DNA from: Chytridium lagenaria
Lineage: Eukaryota > Chytridiomycota > Chytridiomycetes > Chytridiales > Chytridiaceae
NCBI GenBank assembly: GCA_025449115.1
Contig: JAHLKC010000053.1
Location: 172,385-236,384 of the forward strand
DNA length: 64,000 nucleotides
Direction of reading: 5' to 3'
Within the stretch, counting starts at the first letter, position 1. Each line of letters begins with the position of its first letter. This document shows, piece after piece, positions 10,900 to 23,500 of this stretch. The notes under the pieces are model-generated. The model worked only from the letters and a program-made list of their open reading frames with translations, was not told where the DNA came from and ran no database searches. Made by a program: the position numbers and the translations under genes.

Positions 10900-12442
10900 A
10901 TGCCCCTCCGCGTTCCCATCATAGGCGCTGGCACAGTTGGTCCCATCATTGCCCTCCTCCTCAAGAAAGCTGGCCATCAACCGTCCTCTACGACCACATT
11001 GCTGCAGCTGGTGATGTGGGTGGTGGCATCAACTTTGCTGTGAATGGATTGAGGGTCATTCAAGAGCTTGGGTTCTTGGACGAATTCAAGAAAGAAGGTC
11101 AGGAGGGAGAAGTTGTTACAGGTGTTGATTATATGTTTAGGAACGCCGATGATAAAGACTTTGGTGAAAAAGTTGGATGGGAGAAGGATTACAGAGTTTT
11201 CGGGAGAGGCGATTGCGGAGAAATATGGGATTCATAACGTTGGTGAGTAGCTTATTTATGTATATGTACATTCGTATTTTGTCCAGTTTCTCGTTCTTTT
11301 GTTCGTATTGACTTTATTCAATAAAAATAATGAATAGGGATTCGTCGAAGCCGTATGCACAAACTCTTTCTCTCAAAAGCTCAAGAAGCCAACATCCCCA
11401 TCCATCTCAACAAAAACCTCACCTCCATTGTCCAACCCTCCTCCTCCACCTCCCTCGGCGTCACCGCTCATTTCACAGACGGTACCCAAGCCGATGGTGA
11501 CATCCTCATTGGCGCCGACGGTCTCAATTCCATCACCCGCTCCGCCGTATTCGGTACCAACGAACCCGCCCCGCGTTTTACCGGCATCGAAGCCATCATC
11601 GGGATCTCCACGACACCTAACAATGCCGTCACCCAGATTCTTCAGGGCGGTGGGAAGCAGTTTGGAATGTATGGGATCGGGAGGGATGAGGTGGTGTGGT
11701 TTGTGGGGTATCAGCAGATGCAGGAGAATCTGGTCAAGGAGAGTTGGGAGGGGGGGAGAGGGGGTGGCGAAGCGGGAGGCCAAGAATTTGGCAGAATTGT
11801 TTAGGGAGTGGGGAGTCGAGGAGAGTTTTGCAGAGGTTGTGGAGAGGTCGAGCCGGGTTATTCGGTATGGCATTTTTGATAGGGAGCCGAGAAAGCCTTG
11901 GTCAAAGGGTAATGTGGTTTTGATAGGTGATGCTGGTGAGTTTTTTTGTTTTTTGTTTTTTCCCCCGTATTATTTGGTAGTCTTTGTGGATGCGTCTGTA
12001 ATCTTTTCTATAATTTTTCAATCTAAATAATCAACTACTTACGATACTATTGTAAAGCCCACCCTATGCCCCCTCACCTTGGCCAAGGCGGCAACACCGC
12101 TCTAGAAGACAGCGGCGTCCTTAGCCACCTCATCACACGTCTCCACCCCTCCACCTCCACCACCACTCCAACGTCTCTCTCCGACGCGCTTTTGATATCT
12201 ACGAAAACATGCGAGCAAAACGAACCAGCGATATAACCAAGTCTGCACGAGAGCTTGGGAAGATCAATTCGTTGGAATCGCCATTGTTGTGCTCGCTGAG
12301 GGATGCGGCGATCAGTATGACGGTGTGGATGAACGGAGGGGTGCCGCCTTTAGATGCTATGTATGGGTACAAGTGTAAGGAGGAGGTGGAGAAGGCGTTA
12401 AAGAAGGAGGAGGAGGAGAAGGACGGGAAGGTCAAGATTTGA
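10900..12442 (+). CDS. FAD-dependent monooxygenase (PheA/TfdB-type, salicylate-hydroxylase-like)
   Basis: Flavoprotein hydroxylase that would use NAD(P)H and O2 on an aromatic or polyketide-like substrate; the substrate cannot be told. ATG at 10900 leads straight into a Rossmann FAD site, VPIIGAGTVGPIIALLLKKAG (GxGxxG). The second signature is DILIGADGLNSITRS (about 11500-11545). The third is the ribose-binding GDA motif, split by an intron: VVLIGDA, then AHPMPPHLGQGGNTALED from about 12058. Stop TGA at 12440-12442. The length (about 430 residues) suits the family. Four frame changes are needed: about 10980, 11200, 11755 (a G-rich run) and 12190 (a T run). It is therefore either a decayed gene or one hit by assembly indels; nearby essential genes show the same error type, so I favour the latter. 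Confidence 0.85.
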
Positions 12443-13822
12443 TTTTCTTTCTTCTTGGTCTTGTTAACTATCTCGTTTGGGCAGTAGATCTTATTGTTCT
12501 TTTTTTTTATTTTCTTTCGAAAGTTTCGATATCTTGTCGATGACCTCTTTCTTTTCTCATCTCATAAAAGTACATCTTTATTATTTTTTTTTTGGGGATT
12601 GTTTTCAGTTTTTATCTCTCTTCCAGTTCTCGGTGTATAAAAAGAAGCAAGTGGTTTGAACATGTATATTTTAAGTGTTTTACCAGCAACGGTTTAAATT
12701 TACGCCTAAATGTTTATTACCGAAAAGGGCAAACCAAGGGCTTTTGTTCTAAATTCATTTTTTAAACTCCGAAATTGCGGAAAAATAAACTCTATACAAG
12801 AGATCACGTGATGAATGTGATTGGTGAATCTTGTGTGCTTATCCGGACAATTTCTCGATCTTTGAGTGTGGCCGTGTGGGTTCTCATGTGGGGGAAGAAG
12901 CAATTTGTAAAATTGGATAATTAATAATACATACAGGGATCGGGGATTTGTTATTCTGTAAACTCTTGATCCGCCTCGAGAGAGTCCGTCGTTGTCGTTC
13001 GTCGTCGGCTTCACTGTGTATTTTTTGTTATCTGATTCTTGTGGTTGGAGTTTGTCATATTCTGTGGGATCTTTCTGGTGAGCGTTTGTTAAAACAATGA
13101 CGTTGAGAGGGAAGAAGGGATGCGATGACGATGAGGATGAGGATGGGGTGCGATCGATGGGGTGGGTGACAGTGAGTGTCAACTTGGAAATGAAACGGTC
13201 CTTTAGAGGCACTGGATGAAATCTCGAGCGAGTTACTTCCAGATGGTTTACATGAACATGGAAAAAGACTTACTGCATGCATGCGCTGGGTGATTTGGGA
13301 CGATAAAAGATGAATGTTACTTCCCCAGTGGCCATCCCCAACCTCGTTTGCTTTTTATAATATTGCTGATCGATTTGTTTTTGAAGGTTGAGAATCCATG
13401 CGTGAGAGGAAAAAGTCATCTTCGACGTCCCCCATTGCTTTACTCAGCATCTGGATTGCTTCTCGGCAGAGAATTTATTAATCGAAATCCGGGTAAGGCT
13501 TCATGCTGCTGGTTCTAATTTTTTCACATTCACTTGCGGGTTCACTTACGGGTTCACTTTTTTCGAGAGCCTTTGTTGCTTTTTTCGTTTCTTTTCTTTT
13601 TCGTGTATTGAAAAGTAAAAGTTTGATTTTTATCATTAACTTATCTTTTTCCTCACGCGTCATTGTTATTCTTTGTATCGTCTCTTTGTCGTCCTTCTCC
13701 TTTTCTACCTAACCTTTTTTCTTTTTTTTTTTTTTTCTGGAACGGTGATCTAAATGAACTCTGTCTCATCAGAATCCAGCGCCTCTTTCAGATCCTGACC
13801 AGAATCGACTCAATATCCCAAC
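12443..13822. other. Intergenic, no gene recognised
   Basis: About 1.4 kb. It contains T-rich tracts (12490-12640) and several short ORFs on both strands without recognisable domains or plausible splicing. I see nothing I can support as a gene. Confidence 0.45.
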
Positions 13823-16063
13823 ATGCAGCATACCTCTACATCACCACCAGCAGCATCCTCTGACCCGTACCCTCATTATCAGGTAATAAAAAAATTCATA
13901 TCGATTACCTTTGACTTGAAGTATTTAACAACCTTTTTTTTGCAGTCATGACAGAACACACCCCTCATCCCTCATCTTCCACCCCCGATCCTCTGACATC
14001 TCTCCTCCAACAATAACAACAACAACAACACCTGAAGTACCACTACCACCCACTGACCCATCACACACCTCCCCGCCTCCTCCCCATCCACCACCACCCC
14101 CGCAACACAACTCTTCCCACCTCCTCCCTCCTCCTCATCAACGTGGATGTCCGGTATCCGCGCTCGCGAAAACATCTCATCCGACCAAACCGTGATCTCC
14201 CCCTCCATGTCTACCATCACCCCATTTACCCTCAACTCTCCCATCCCCTCTCCCCTCAACCCTCCCGTCCTCCCACCCCAACCAACCATGAACCAATCGT
14301 CACCGAACCCTCACTCGCACCCATCATACCCATCCCCTCTGATCTCCCCCGGGATGCCTCGCGAGCCGATCTGGAGACGCGGACGCTTATTTCTAGGTTT
14401 TTGAGGAGACAGCCTGTACGGTTGAGACGGATTGCGGAGATTGCATTGCGGTATGATCATGGGAAAGAGTTTTTCCCCGATGCTATACCGTATGAGTTGG
14501 AAGGGATTGTAAGTGTTGTTTTCTTTTCTTTTTTTACGAAAGGTGGCAGGGGCAAAAGCGTTCTTTGGATGGATTCTTCGGGTGTATTTGTTTGCTCGAT
14601 AATAATTTTAAGACTCTTTTACTTGTCTTTACCATTCTTTACTGCTTAACATCCCGGTGTCTTTTTACTTCACTCTCCAATCTCAATAATTATTCATACA
14701 TAATTAAACCCACCTACAGCCAACTTAACCTCGCCTTTTTTTTCTGCAGCTCCCCAACATCACCTACACAACCCGCATCCGCACCCTCAACCACGTCCTC
14801 TCCCATTTCCGCACCCTCTCCGATTACCGCCCATCATCCGCACCGTCTGTTCCGCCCTCGGTATCCTTGCCGTCATCTTTGTCCTCATTCTACGTGTCGT
14901 GCAGATTGGTCCTAATGGATTCGTCGCTCCTGGATCTAACCCTACCAATGGAACGAGTACGAGTACGAGTTCGATGGGGAGTGGCGGGGGTGGACCGAAT
15001 CCGGCGGTGGTCAGTGGGGTTGTGTTTTTCGGGAATCGTGGTGGCGGTGGTGGTGTTTTGTGCTATGTCGAGACCGTTTAAGGTAGGACATTTCTGCTTA
15101 TGTTTAGGAGTGGTTTTTTCCCTTTTCCGGGTTTAAGACTGTCTTGTTATCTTGAGATTCCGTGTATATATGCTTTTCACGATCGAAATTCTTTCAACAC
15201 TTAGTGTGATATTTATTTGCCCCGGCGTTCTAATTTCCATTTTGTACCCTCGATTTCGTTAATTTCTCTTTTGACTCTCCTCAACTCTTACTCTTCTAAT
15301 TTTTGTTTCATTTGTTTGATTTCCCACCTTTTTTTTTGGGTTTATTTTATTTTCCTTTCTCATCCTCACCCGCTTCTCCACCAGCCCTACGAACGGTGGT
15401 CCAAGAACTCCGTCGCTGGGAACAAGAAGACAAACCTCTCCGCTTAGTCTACCGTACCCATCGTCCCCAGGACGTGTTTGGCGGCATCGCCTTTAAACCT
15501 GTCCAACCACCTTGGACCATCACCATAGAGCAACGTGAACCGTCGGAAGCGGAACTGGCGCTACGGGAGGAGGAGGAGGCGAGACCGGGGAGTGCACCCG
15601 AGACGAGGGATTCGAATGGGGCGGTGTACTTACCGAGGTATGAACCGGGGGAACCCGTGGAGGACGTGGTGGTTGTTGTGGAAAAGACTGGGGGGGAAGA
15701 TGAGAGGGGTTATCGTCCAATCCATCATTACAATCCTCTCCGTCAACTTCATCCCTCCGTACCGCCGCCATGCCTTCCCCATCACCGTCGTCTACATCCC
15801 TTGTTAGAACACCATCGTCATTCACCTCTACCAGCACCGTTGACGATGACGACGTGGTTATTGTGTCGCCGTACCTCCAATCGCTTGGCCCTCAACCACC
15901 GCAGTATGGGGAGGTCAGGAGAGCCAGACGGAGGGAACGGAGGGAGGGGGTTTTGGGACGGTTGGCGAGACGAAACACTCCTGCTGCTGGTGGTGATAGT
16001 GGGGTGGAGATTGAGATGGGGAGACGGGGACCACCGAGGTATGAGGAGGCTGTGAGGGAGTAG
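13823..16063 (+). CDS. Unrecognised two-helix membrane protein with C-terminal PPxY motifs
   Basis: Family not recognised. The putative N-terminal part is Pro/Ser/Thr-rich. A conserved-looking segment follows: RADLETRTLISRFLRRQ then RRIAEIALRYDHGKEFF (about 14360-14480). A GT-AG intron (about 14511-14750) leads to TTRIRTLNHVLSHFRTL. Two hydrophobic helices come next, ALGILAVIFVLILRVVQIG (about 14855-14910) and LCFSGIVVAVVVFCA (about 15025-15070), with a Gly/Ser/Asn loop between them. After an intron (about 15082-15385) a charged cytosolic domain starts LRTVVQELRRWEQEDKPLR and continues HRPQDVFGGIAFKPV. The tail carries PPQY (about 15898) and PPRY (about 16032), both PPxY motifs of the type bound by NEDD4/Rsp5 WW domains. 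Frame changes near 14840, 15020 and 15715 are needed. Start and N-terminal exons are uncertain; a role as a ubiquitin-ligase adaptor is inference. Confidence 0.42.
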
Positions 16064-17590
16064 TTTGACTTTTTTTTTTTGGTTTTCTTTTGTCCGTCGT
16101 CACGAATTCTTTTATTCGAGCATCTATGATTATCTGTCGCTTTGGTTTTTGTTCTTTTCTTTTTACATACCCCCCACCCCCTATCACACCTCTACCCATT
16201 AGTTTTGGCTCTGCTACCCGTTTTTGTATGTTGTGGTTGTGTTCTGAATAGGGATCTCATTGGTTATCATGTGCATGTTCTGCTGCATTATTATTTTTAT
16301 CACGGGTCGGAGAAAAGGCTCTTTTTTTTACGCTTACGATAACGAAGCGAATGAATTGATGCGGATATATAACTTGGTACAAGGAGACGGCAAAAACACT
16401 GCTTATGTCCGTGAAAAAGGGTTATCCATCACCAGGAAAGTGAACGATGTCGTTTATCAAATGAAAATGGCGAGAGTTCTCAAAACTCTTAGAATCATAC
16501 CAGCAATGACGCTTTTAGCGCCTTTTTCAAATACATAAGCTGTTTTCCGAGGATGGAGAAAGCACTGGGTAAGGCTCACATCATATCGTTGTTGCAAGTG
16601 ATGGGAAAGAGAATGTACGGCTCGATGCAACTTAAAACGATAATAGCATCGCTAGACGTTGTAGTTTAAAGAATGTTGCCCACTTTCGATCCGCAATGAT
16701 CATGTCTACTTGGTATTCGGTCGTGGCTTTTTCGCACTTCAGAGGTTTGCTGAAAGCTCCATCAACCCCTATTCAACTTTCACAGGATCGTCATCAACTC
16801 TCTTCCTGCTCTCCGTAATTCTTGAAAGGTGCCTCCTCAACCCCGCTTTTCTACCCGTCGTTCCTGCTGACAGCGCCCCAAAGTGGGTCCCAGCGCCTAA
16901 AGTGTCCAAAGATCCAAAGAGACAGCCATAAACGTAAATTTGTCACGCAGACAGGCAAACGTAGGGAACACCTCAACCCACCATTTGAATCCTCAAAAAG
17001 TCGATCTTGGAGACTTTGGTTCACCGTTTCCCCACCCTCGTGCATTCTCTCGTGAACTTTAGATTTTGGTTGCAGGAAGGAGGAGGAGGAGGATACACCC
17101 CATAGAGTTGAAAAACGAACTTCTGTGTGTTCTTTTGGTTGTTTTACGGGGAAGAAAAGGACTTTGATATCTGCAGTGCATGTGGGGTTTGAAGAATGGG
17201 GAATGATCGAAGTGATGTGATCTTTGCGGGAGTTCGGGCCGCTAGGTGAGATCTGTGGTTTTGGTTTTGTTTCTTGGGTTTGGTTTTCGAGAGGGGCCGG
17301 GGGGGGGGGTGGAGGTCGCAGTACAGGAATGGGTGCATTAAGTGATGAGGAACGAGAGTGGAAGATTTAGAAGGGATCTTGGGGATGCACTACGAGGGCA
17401 TGGAAATGGATGGAGGGATGCAACCCGTTGTCTTTTTTGGATATAGATAGCATTGATGTGATGACAGTCTCAACTTGGAGGGATATGCAATAATACATGA
17501 TTCTTTGCATGAGCAGCGAGCGACCTTAACCGCATATTCGTGAATTGTGCTTTTGAATGGACATGCATCAACTCACACTGACCTTAACAG
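16064..17590. other. Intergenic or TOR 5' region
   Basis: About 1.5 kb. It probably contains the TOR promoter and an unidentified first exon. A 92-codon ORF at 16260-16538 with a hydrophobic start was seen but has no support. A run of ten G residues lies at about 17300. Confidence 0.4.
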
Positions 17591-20500
17591 GACCGACGCG
17601 CAAAGACTCAAAACCGCCAAAGAACTCCGTGATCATGTAATTCTTCCCCATCGCCCGCCTTTTTTTCTCATATTGTAGGTTACCCTCGTATCTCGCGAAA
17701 TATCCGGAGACCCCTTCACCAAATTCATGTCTGACGTTCATCGACGGATCTATGAGCTTGTGAATGGGGATGTGAATGATAAGTTGGGAGCGTTGGCTTG
17801 CATTGGTATGTGAAGTTTTTTTAAGAGTGTGGAGTTGATGTTGGTGTAGATCAACTTGTGGATGTTGAGGGAGAGGAAACTGAGGCAAGAATAACGAGGT
17901 TTGCGAATTATTTGAGGGTGTTGATTGGAAGTGCAGATGGGAAGGTCTGTGGAGAGGGAGCAAGGGTGTTGGGTGAGTTAAACACATTATTTTTCCTCCC
18001 CACGGTCAAATTTAGCTGCAAAATGATGGCATTCAACACCAATACGGTTAAAAGCCACGATGTTTGCAAGAGTTTTTGCATTCTCGACTTTTGATAGATA
18101 CGGCGTTGTTGACAACATGTATAGGACGTCTGGCTCTTCACGGAGGGACTCTTACAGCCGATTTTACGGATTTCGAGGCTAAGAGAGCGCTTGAATGGTT
18201 ACAAGGTACCTTGGGAGGTCTTGGAGGGTTTATTTTTCTGACACGGTTTAAGGGGATCGCGGTGATGTGAGACGATACGCTGGTGTACTTGTACTCCGAG
18301 AATTATGTTGGGCGACACCTGGATTGATGCATAATTATGTGGGGACCATGATGAGTGTTGTGTGGGTTGCGTTAAGGGATCCAAAGGTTCTTATTTTTAC
18401 CCCCTTTTTCTCTTATGCTCTTTATCAGTCATTCATTGTGAATTAATGTCTGTGTAGGTGATGATTCGTGAGGCTGCTGCGCAGGCGTTGGGCGCGTTTT
18501 TGGAAATTGTAAAGAGTAAAGAGGAGCTTGGAGGAGTTTGTGGATGGCTTTTTGATGAGGCGCGGAAGGGGCTTGTTGGGGTAAATAGGATAGAAGTTGT
18601 GCATGGGAGTTTGCTAGGAGTTCGGGAGGTTGTGGAACATGGTGGGGAGGTGAGCATTGTTTTGTCCATAAGTGAATCTGGTTTCCTCTTTCTTTTTTTT
18701 TTTTGTTGGCTGGGTTTTAATGCTGGGTCTTCCTTCAGGTGGTGGAGCCTCGATACAGGGACATACAGGATGTTATTTTAAAGTTTAAGGATCATCGGGA
18801 CTCGGGAGTTAGGAGGACGGTTGTTGCGCTTTGTTCGGCGCTTGCTGGAGTTCAGAGGGGGTTTGTCGGGGAGGGGTTTTTGAAGGAGGTTATGGGATAT
18901 CTTGTTTATGAGATGGGGAGAGAGGACGCGAGGGATGTTGGTGAGCTTTTTTTTTCAACCCACTTCATTTTCAAAAATTGCGAAACATTTTTTTTTTCGA
19001 ACGTTAAAGCCCAATGTCTTCTGCTCGATATTAATTCTGGGAAACAGCTTTCATCGCCATTGGCAAAATCTCACTCGCCGTTCGCGCATCCATTATCCCC
19101 TACATCCCCACCATCATGACCGGTATCCAAACCGCGTTTCTTGCGCGAACGTGAGCAACCCCCGCAACATTTCTTTTCTAATAGGTTCTAGGACCCGCCG
19201 TCTTCGTCTTGCATCGCTGTCCGACCCAGCGCCGATTTATCAGTGTATCAGTATGCTTGCAACAGCCGTGAAGGGGAGTTGGGGAGATATTTACCGGGCT
19301 TGTTGGATGAGATGTTTGGCGGGGGGTTGAGTCGGGCGTTGAAGGAGGCGCTTGTTGTGCTTGAAAGGGAGGTGGAGGGAATTCAGGGGTTGTTCAAGGT
19401 GAGTTTCTTTTTGGCCATTTCGTTTATCATTGTTTTTTTTTTTTGTTTTTTTTTGGAATATTCATCTTGGGACTCTCATTCTATGTCTCCCCTCTTTCAC
19501 TTGACAAATTGTTTTTTAATGATGCTTTTGTGTGTATTTCGTTAAATCTTGGCTTAAAGTGCGGTTCTTGATATGCTGTGTATTGAGCTGTGCGGAGAAC
19601 CGTATCATCATCCCGGTGCACCTTTACCTTTAAAGTCAGAACCTACAACTGCAACGCTAGTAAAGGATCCACAGGTAAAATATGGCACACATGTATCTTA
19701 CATTATTTAGAATCGAGACGTTGATGCGATCGTTCTAGCCTTGGAATGTTTCGGTGGAGGTTTTTAAATTTAAAGGTTCTTTGTTATTTTTATTCTTCTC
19801 GTTCTTATGGATTTTCCTAGGCTTTCCGTTGCAAAGAACAGATTCGGCGTTGCATTGTAAAGTATTTGCAGGATGTTGAGCCGAGAATTCGGAAAGCGGC
19901 TGCCGAGACTTGCTGCTATATAATTGGGGATGTGTTGGGTGGGTCTGAGGTGAGTTTTCCCCCCGCTATTAGTGGAATTGCCTTTTTTGTTAAGTTGCTT
20001 AAATTGACATTTTGGTGTAGGGGACAGGATGGATGGTGGACATCGAGGAGGCCTTTGAGAAGGTGTTTAGCGTTGGGGATTAATGACCCTGGTGAGTTGG
20101 AGTAATGCTGGAGTGACGCTCTTTCCCCAATTGACTCGACTAAACGATTTAATGTCTTCAGACTTTAATATTCGCCAAGCCGTCCTCTCATCCCTTGACG
20201 AACGATTTGACTCCCTCCTTGTTCACCCCGAAAGCCTCCGAGGCCTTTTCGTCGCCTTTAACGACGAAATACTCGAAATCCGTGAACTCGCCATCACTCT
20301 CATCTCCCGCGTAGCCCCAAAAAAACCCCGCCGATTCCCTCCCACGTCTCCGTCGCATCCTTATTCAACTCCTCAACGAACTTTCCTACGCCGTCGTTCC
20401 CCACCAACGCGAGGAAAGCGCTCGACTCCTGGGTCTCGTCATTCTAGGCGCTCCTGATATTACACGATACCACGTTAGACCTGTCGCCAAAGTCGTTTTG

Positions 20501-23500
20501 GATAAAATTAAAGACCCCAATGTGAGAGTTGCTGCGAGGTCTCTGATGGCGGTTGGGGAGTTATTTAATGTGGGAGGCGATGTGGAGGGATTAATGAAGG
20601 TTGTCATTACCCCTTGTTATAGAGGCGATGGCGGATAGAGGGAGTTCGACAAAAAGAGAGGCGGCACTTTGTTGTCTTGGGCGGGTTGTTCAGGGGACCG
20701 GGGAGGTAGTTAAGCCCTATTTAGAGTATCCAACGTTGATGGGGCTTCTGGTGAATATGTTAAAGTCGGAGCAGTCGCCAACGTTGAGGTTGGAGGCTGC
20801 GAAGGTTATTGGGACGTTGGGGGCGTTGGATCCGTATCGGTATAAGGTATTTTTTTTATTGCTTTTATATTTTATCGTGCTTTCCACCCTTTTTGCATCG
20901 TTCCGTGGCACTGGTATTCTTGACATGCGTATCGCCGCTTACGATTTTTGATTAGTGTTGATCGAGTGCACTTTTTTTGACCAATTTTTTTAATGACTCT
21001 CGTCAGCTTATTTCAGCCCCGACATCTGTCCAAGCCAGTACTAGCGGAGAAGTAGAATCGAGGCGGTTTAATTTCACGCCTGCTGCCGAAGAGTATTACC
21101 CCACAGGTATGTTTTCTTGAATGAAGCAATTTACTAATAATGTAATAAGTCGTTATTGAGGCTTTAATGCGGATTTTAAGGGACGCGACGCTCAGTGCGT
21201 ACCATCCGGCTGTAATAGAGGCGGTGACAAATTTTTTTAAAGGATTTGGGTTGAAGGGTGTTCCGTTTCTTCCCACGGTGTGTGGCTCTTTCTATCCCGC
21301 TATTTTCGGCCTACTCGAGTTTATATCCTTATCAATCTCTTTATTATTGAATATTAACACGAGTTGTAGATCATGCCAGTTTTCCTGACAATGATGAGGT
21401 CCACTCCAACAGATATGCTGGACTTTCATCTCAAACAGCTCGCTTTTATCATTTCTACGGCCAAGCACCATATCCGCAACTACCTTCCCGATGTATTCGC
21501 TCTCATAGAAGAATTCTGGCAGTTGAATACTGGGGTTCAAATATCTATCCTTTCCGTCATCGAATCCATTGCCGCAGTGACCCTTATCGACTTTAAACGC
21601 TATCTTCCTACAGTGTTTCCTCGACTTCTTGAAATCTTTGAGAACGACACAAACGATAAACGCTTAGCCACACAAAAAGTTCTCAGTGTGTTACTTGTTA
21701 TCGGAGAGAACCTTGAGGATTACCTTTATCTGGTCATTCCGTGTATTGTCAGGCTTTTTGTGAGGCCGGACGTGCCGATTGTTTTGAGGAAACAGGCGAT
21801 TACGTTTGTGGGTAATCTATGCATCAGGGTTATCTCGTTTGATGATCAGGCGTCGAGAGTCGTTCATCCGTTGGTGAGATTGTTAGGGGAGGGACCTGAG
21901 GAGTTGTTTGGAGCTATTGTGGATACACTTTGTGTACTACTATGTCATATTGGTCCAGACTTTTTGGTGTTTGTGCCTGTGATTGAAAAGGTATAGTGTA
22001 AAGTGTAAAAGTTTCTGTTGTTTTCTTTGTCCCTTTAACATGATTCGAACTGACAGATTTTATTAGGCTTTAAAGGGGAAGAAAGGTAGCTATCAAAGGT
22101 ACACCTCGCTTGTTGATAAACTTGAACGAGGAGAAAGCATACCAAAAAGGTCGTCGGAACAAAGGTAAACGTTATTTTTTAGTGTCACATTATAGTCTAA
22201 CCAATATTGTTTTAGGTTGATTTCAGGGGACGAATCGACTGTCGTAGATGCGTCCACGAAACCACACCCTGTGAATGCTCTTCAACTAAAGAAAGCATGG
22301 GAAGCTTCCGAAACTTTTACAAAGGACGACTGGTCAGAATGGATACGGCGTTTCAGCGCAGAGTTGTTAAAGGAATCTCCGTCATATGCGTTTCGAGCTT
22401 GTGCGGCACTCGCAGGCGTTTATCCGCCTCTTGCAAGGGAGCTTTTCAACTCGGGATTCTTCTCGTGTTGGGTTGAACTCCAAGATGACTCAAAGGCGGA
22501 TCTTGTCGCTTGCTTGGAAATTGCTCTCAACTCACACGCTGTTTCGCCAGAAACTGTTCAGATGGTCCTCGACCTCGCTGAATACATGGACCGCATTGAC
22601 GCATCCCTTCCGATCGCCATAGATAAGCTTGCGGGGTTCGCTCAAAAGTGTCAGGCTTATGCTAAGGCCTTGAATTACCAAGAAAAGCTGTTCGTCAAGG
22701 ATCCGTCTTCTCAAACGATTGAGGCGTTGATCAGCATCAACACGATGCTGCAGCTCCCTGATTCGGCCATTGGCGCGCTTGTCTGCGCAAAGGAGATGCA
22801 GAGAGATGTGGGGCTGGATGCGGTTTGGTATGAGAAGCTGCAGAGGTGGGAGGATGGACTTGCTGCCTACGACAGGAGACAGGAGGATGACCCGGGGTCG
22901 GTGGAAGCGGCTATGGGGCGTATAAGGTGCCTTCATAATCTTGGCGAGTGGGAGGCTTTGATTAAGCTTGCGGATGAGAGATTGCCGAGTTTCGGTAGTG
23001 AGGGGAAAAGGAGGATTGCGCCACTTGCAGCGGCTGCAGCATGGGGGTTAGAGAGATGGGATCTCATGAAAGATTATACGGAAACTATGGTTCAGGAATC
23101 ACCTGATGGGTCTTTCTTCCGGTATGAAGTCTTTATAGAGTTGATCGTTTCATTGCTAATATGCTTTTCTTTTGTAGTGCTGTGCTTGCTCTTCATTTAA
23201 ATCGGTATTCTGATGCTAGTGAGAATATTGGGAAAACAAGAGAACTTCTTGATAAGGAACTCATGGCACTTGTTGGTGAAAGTTATAGCCGTGCTTACCC
23301 GTAAATACTATTTTTAGTCGTCCCTTTGCTTTACATACTGTTTTTAAACATTCTGACTTTTAATTCCTTCATTCTTTCAGTGTCTTGGTCAGAGCGCAAA
23401 TGCTGGTGGAGCTCGAGGAGATTATCAATTTCAAGAAAAGCTCCGAACGTCGCGAAAAGCTACCCGCGCTGAAGAAGATGTGGATGAACAGGTTCGTAAA

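Noticed and set aside
10900..12442. Calling the FAD monooxygenase a pseudogene because of four frameshifts
   Set aside because: Similar one-base indels break TOR and Listerin, so assembly error is at least as likely; all three FAD motifs are intact.
16260..16538. 92-codon ORF with hydrophobic N-terminus
   Set aside because: No recognisable domain, no splice context, and it lies in the TOR 5' region where chance ORFs are expected.
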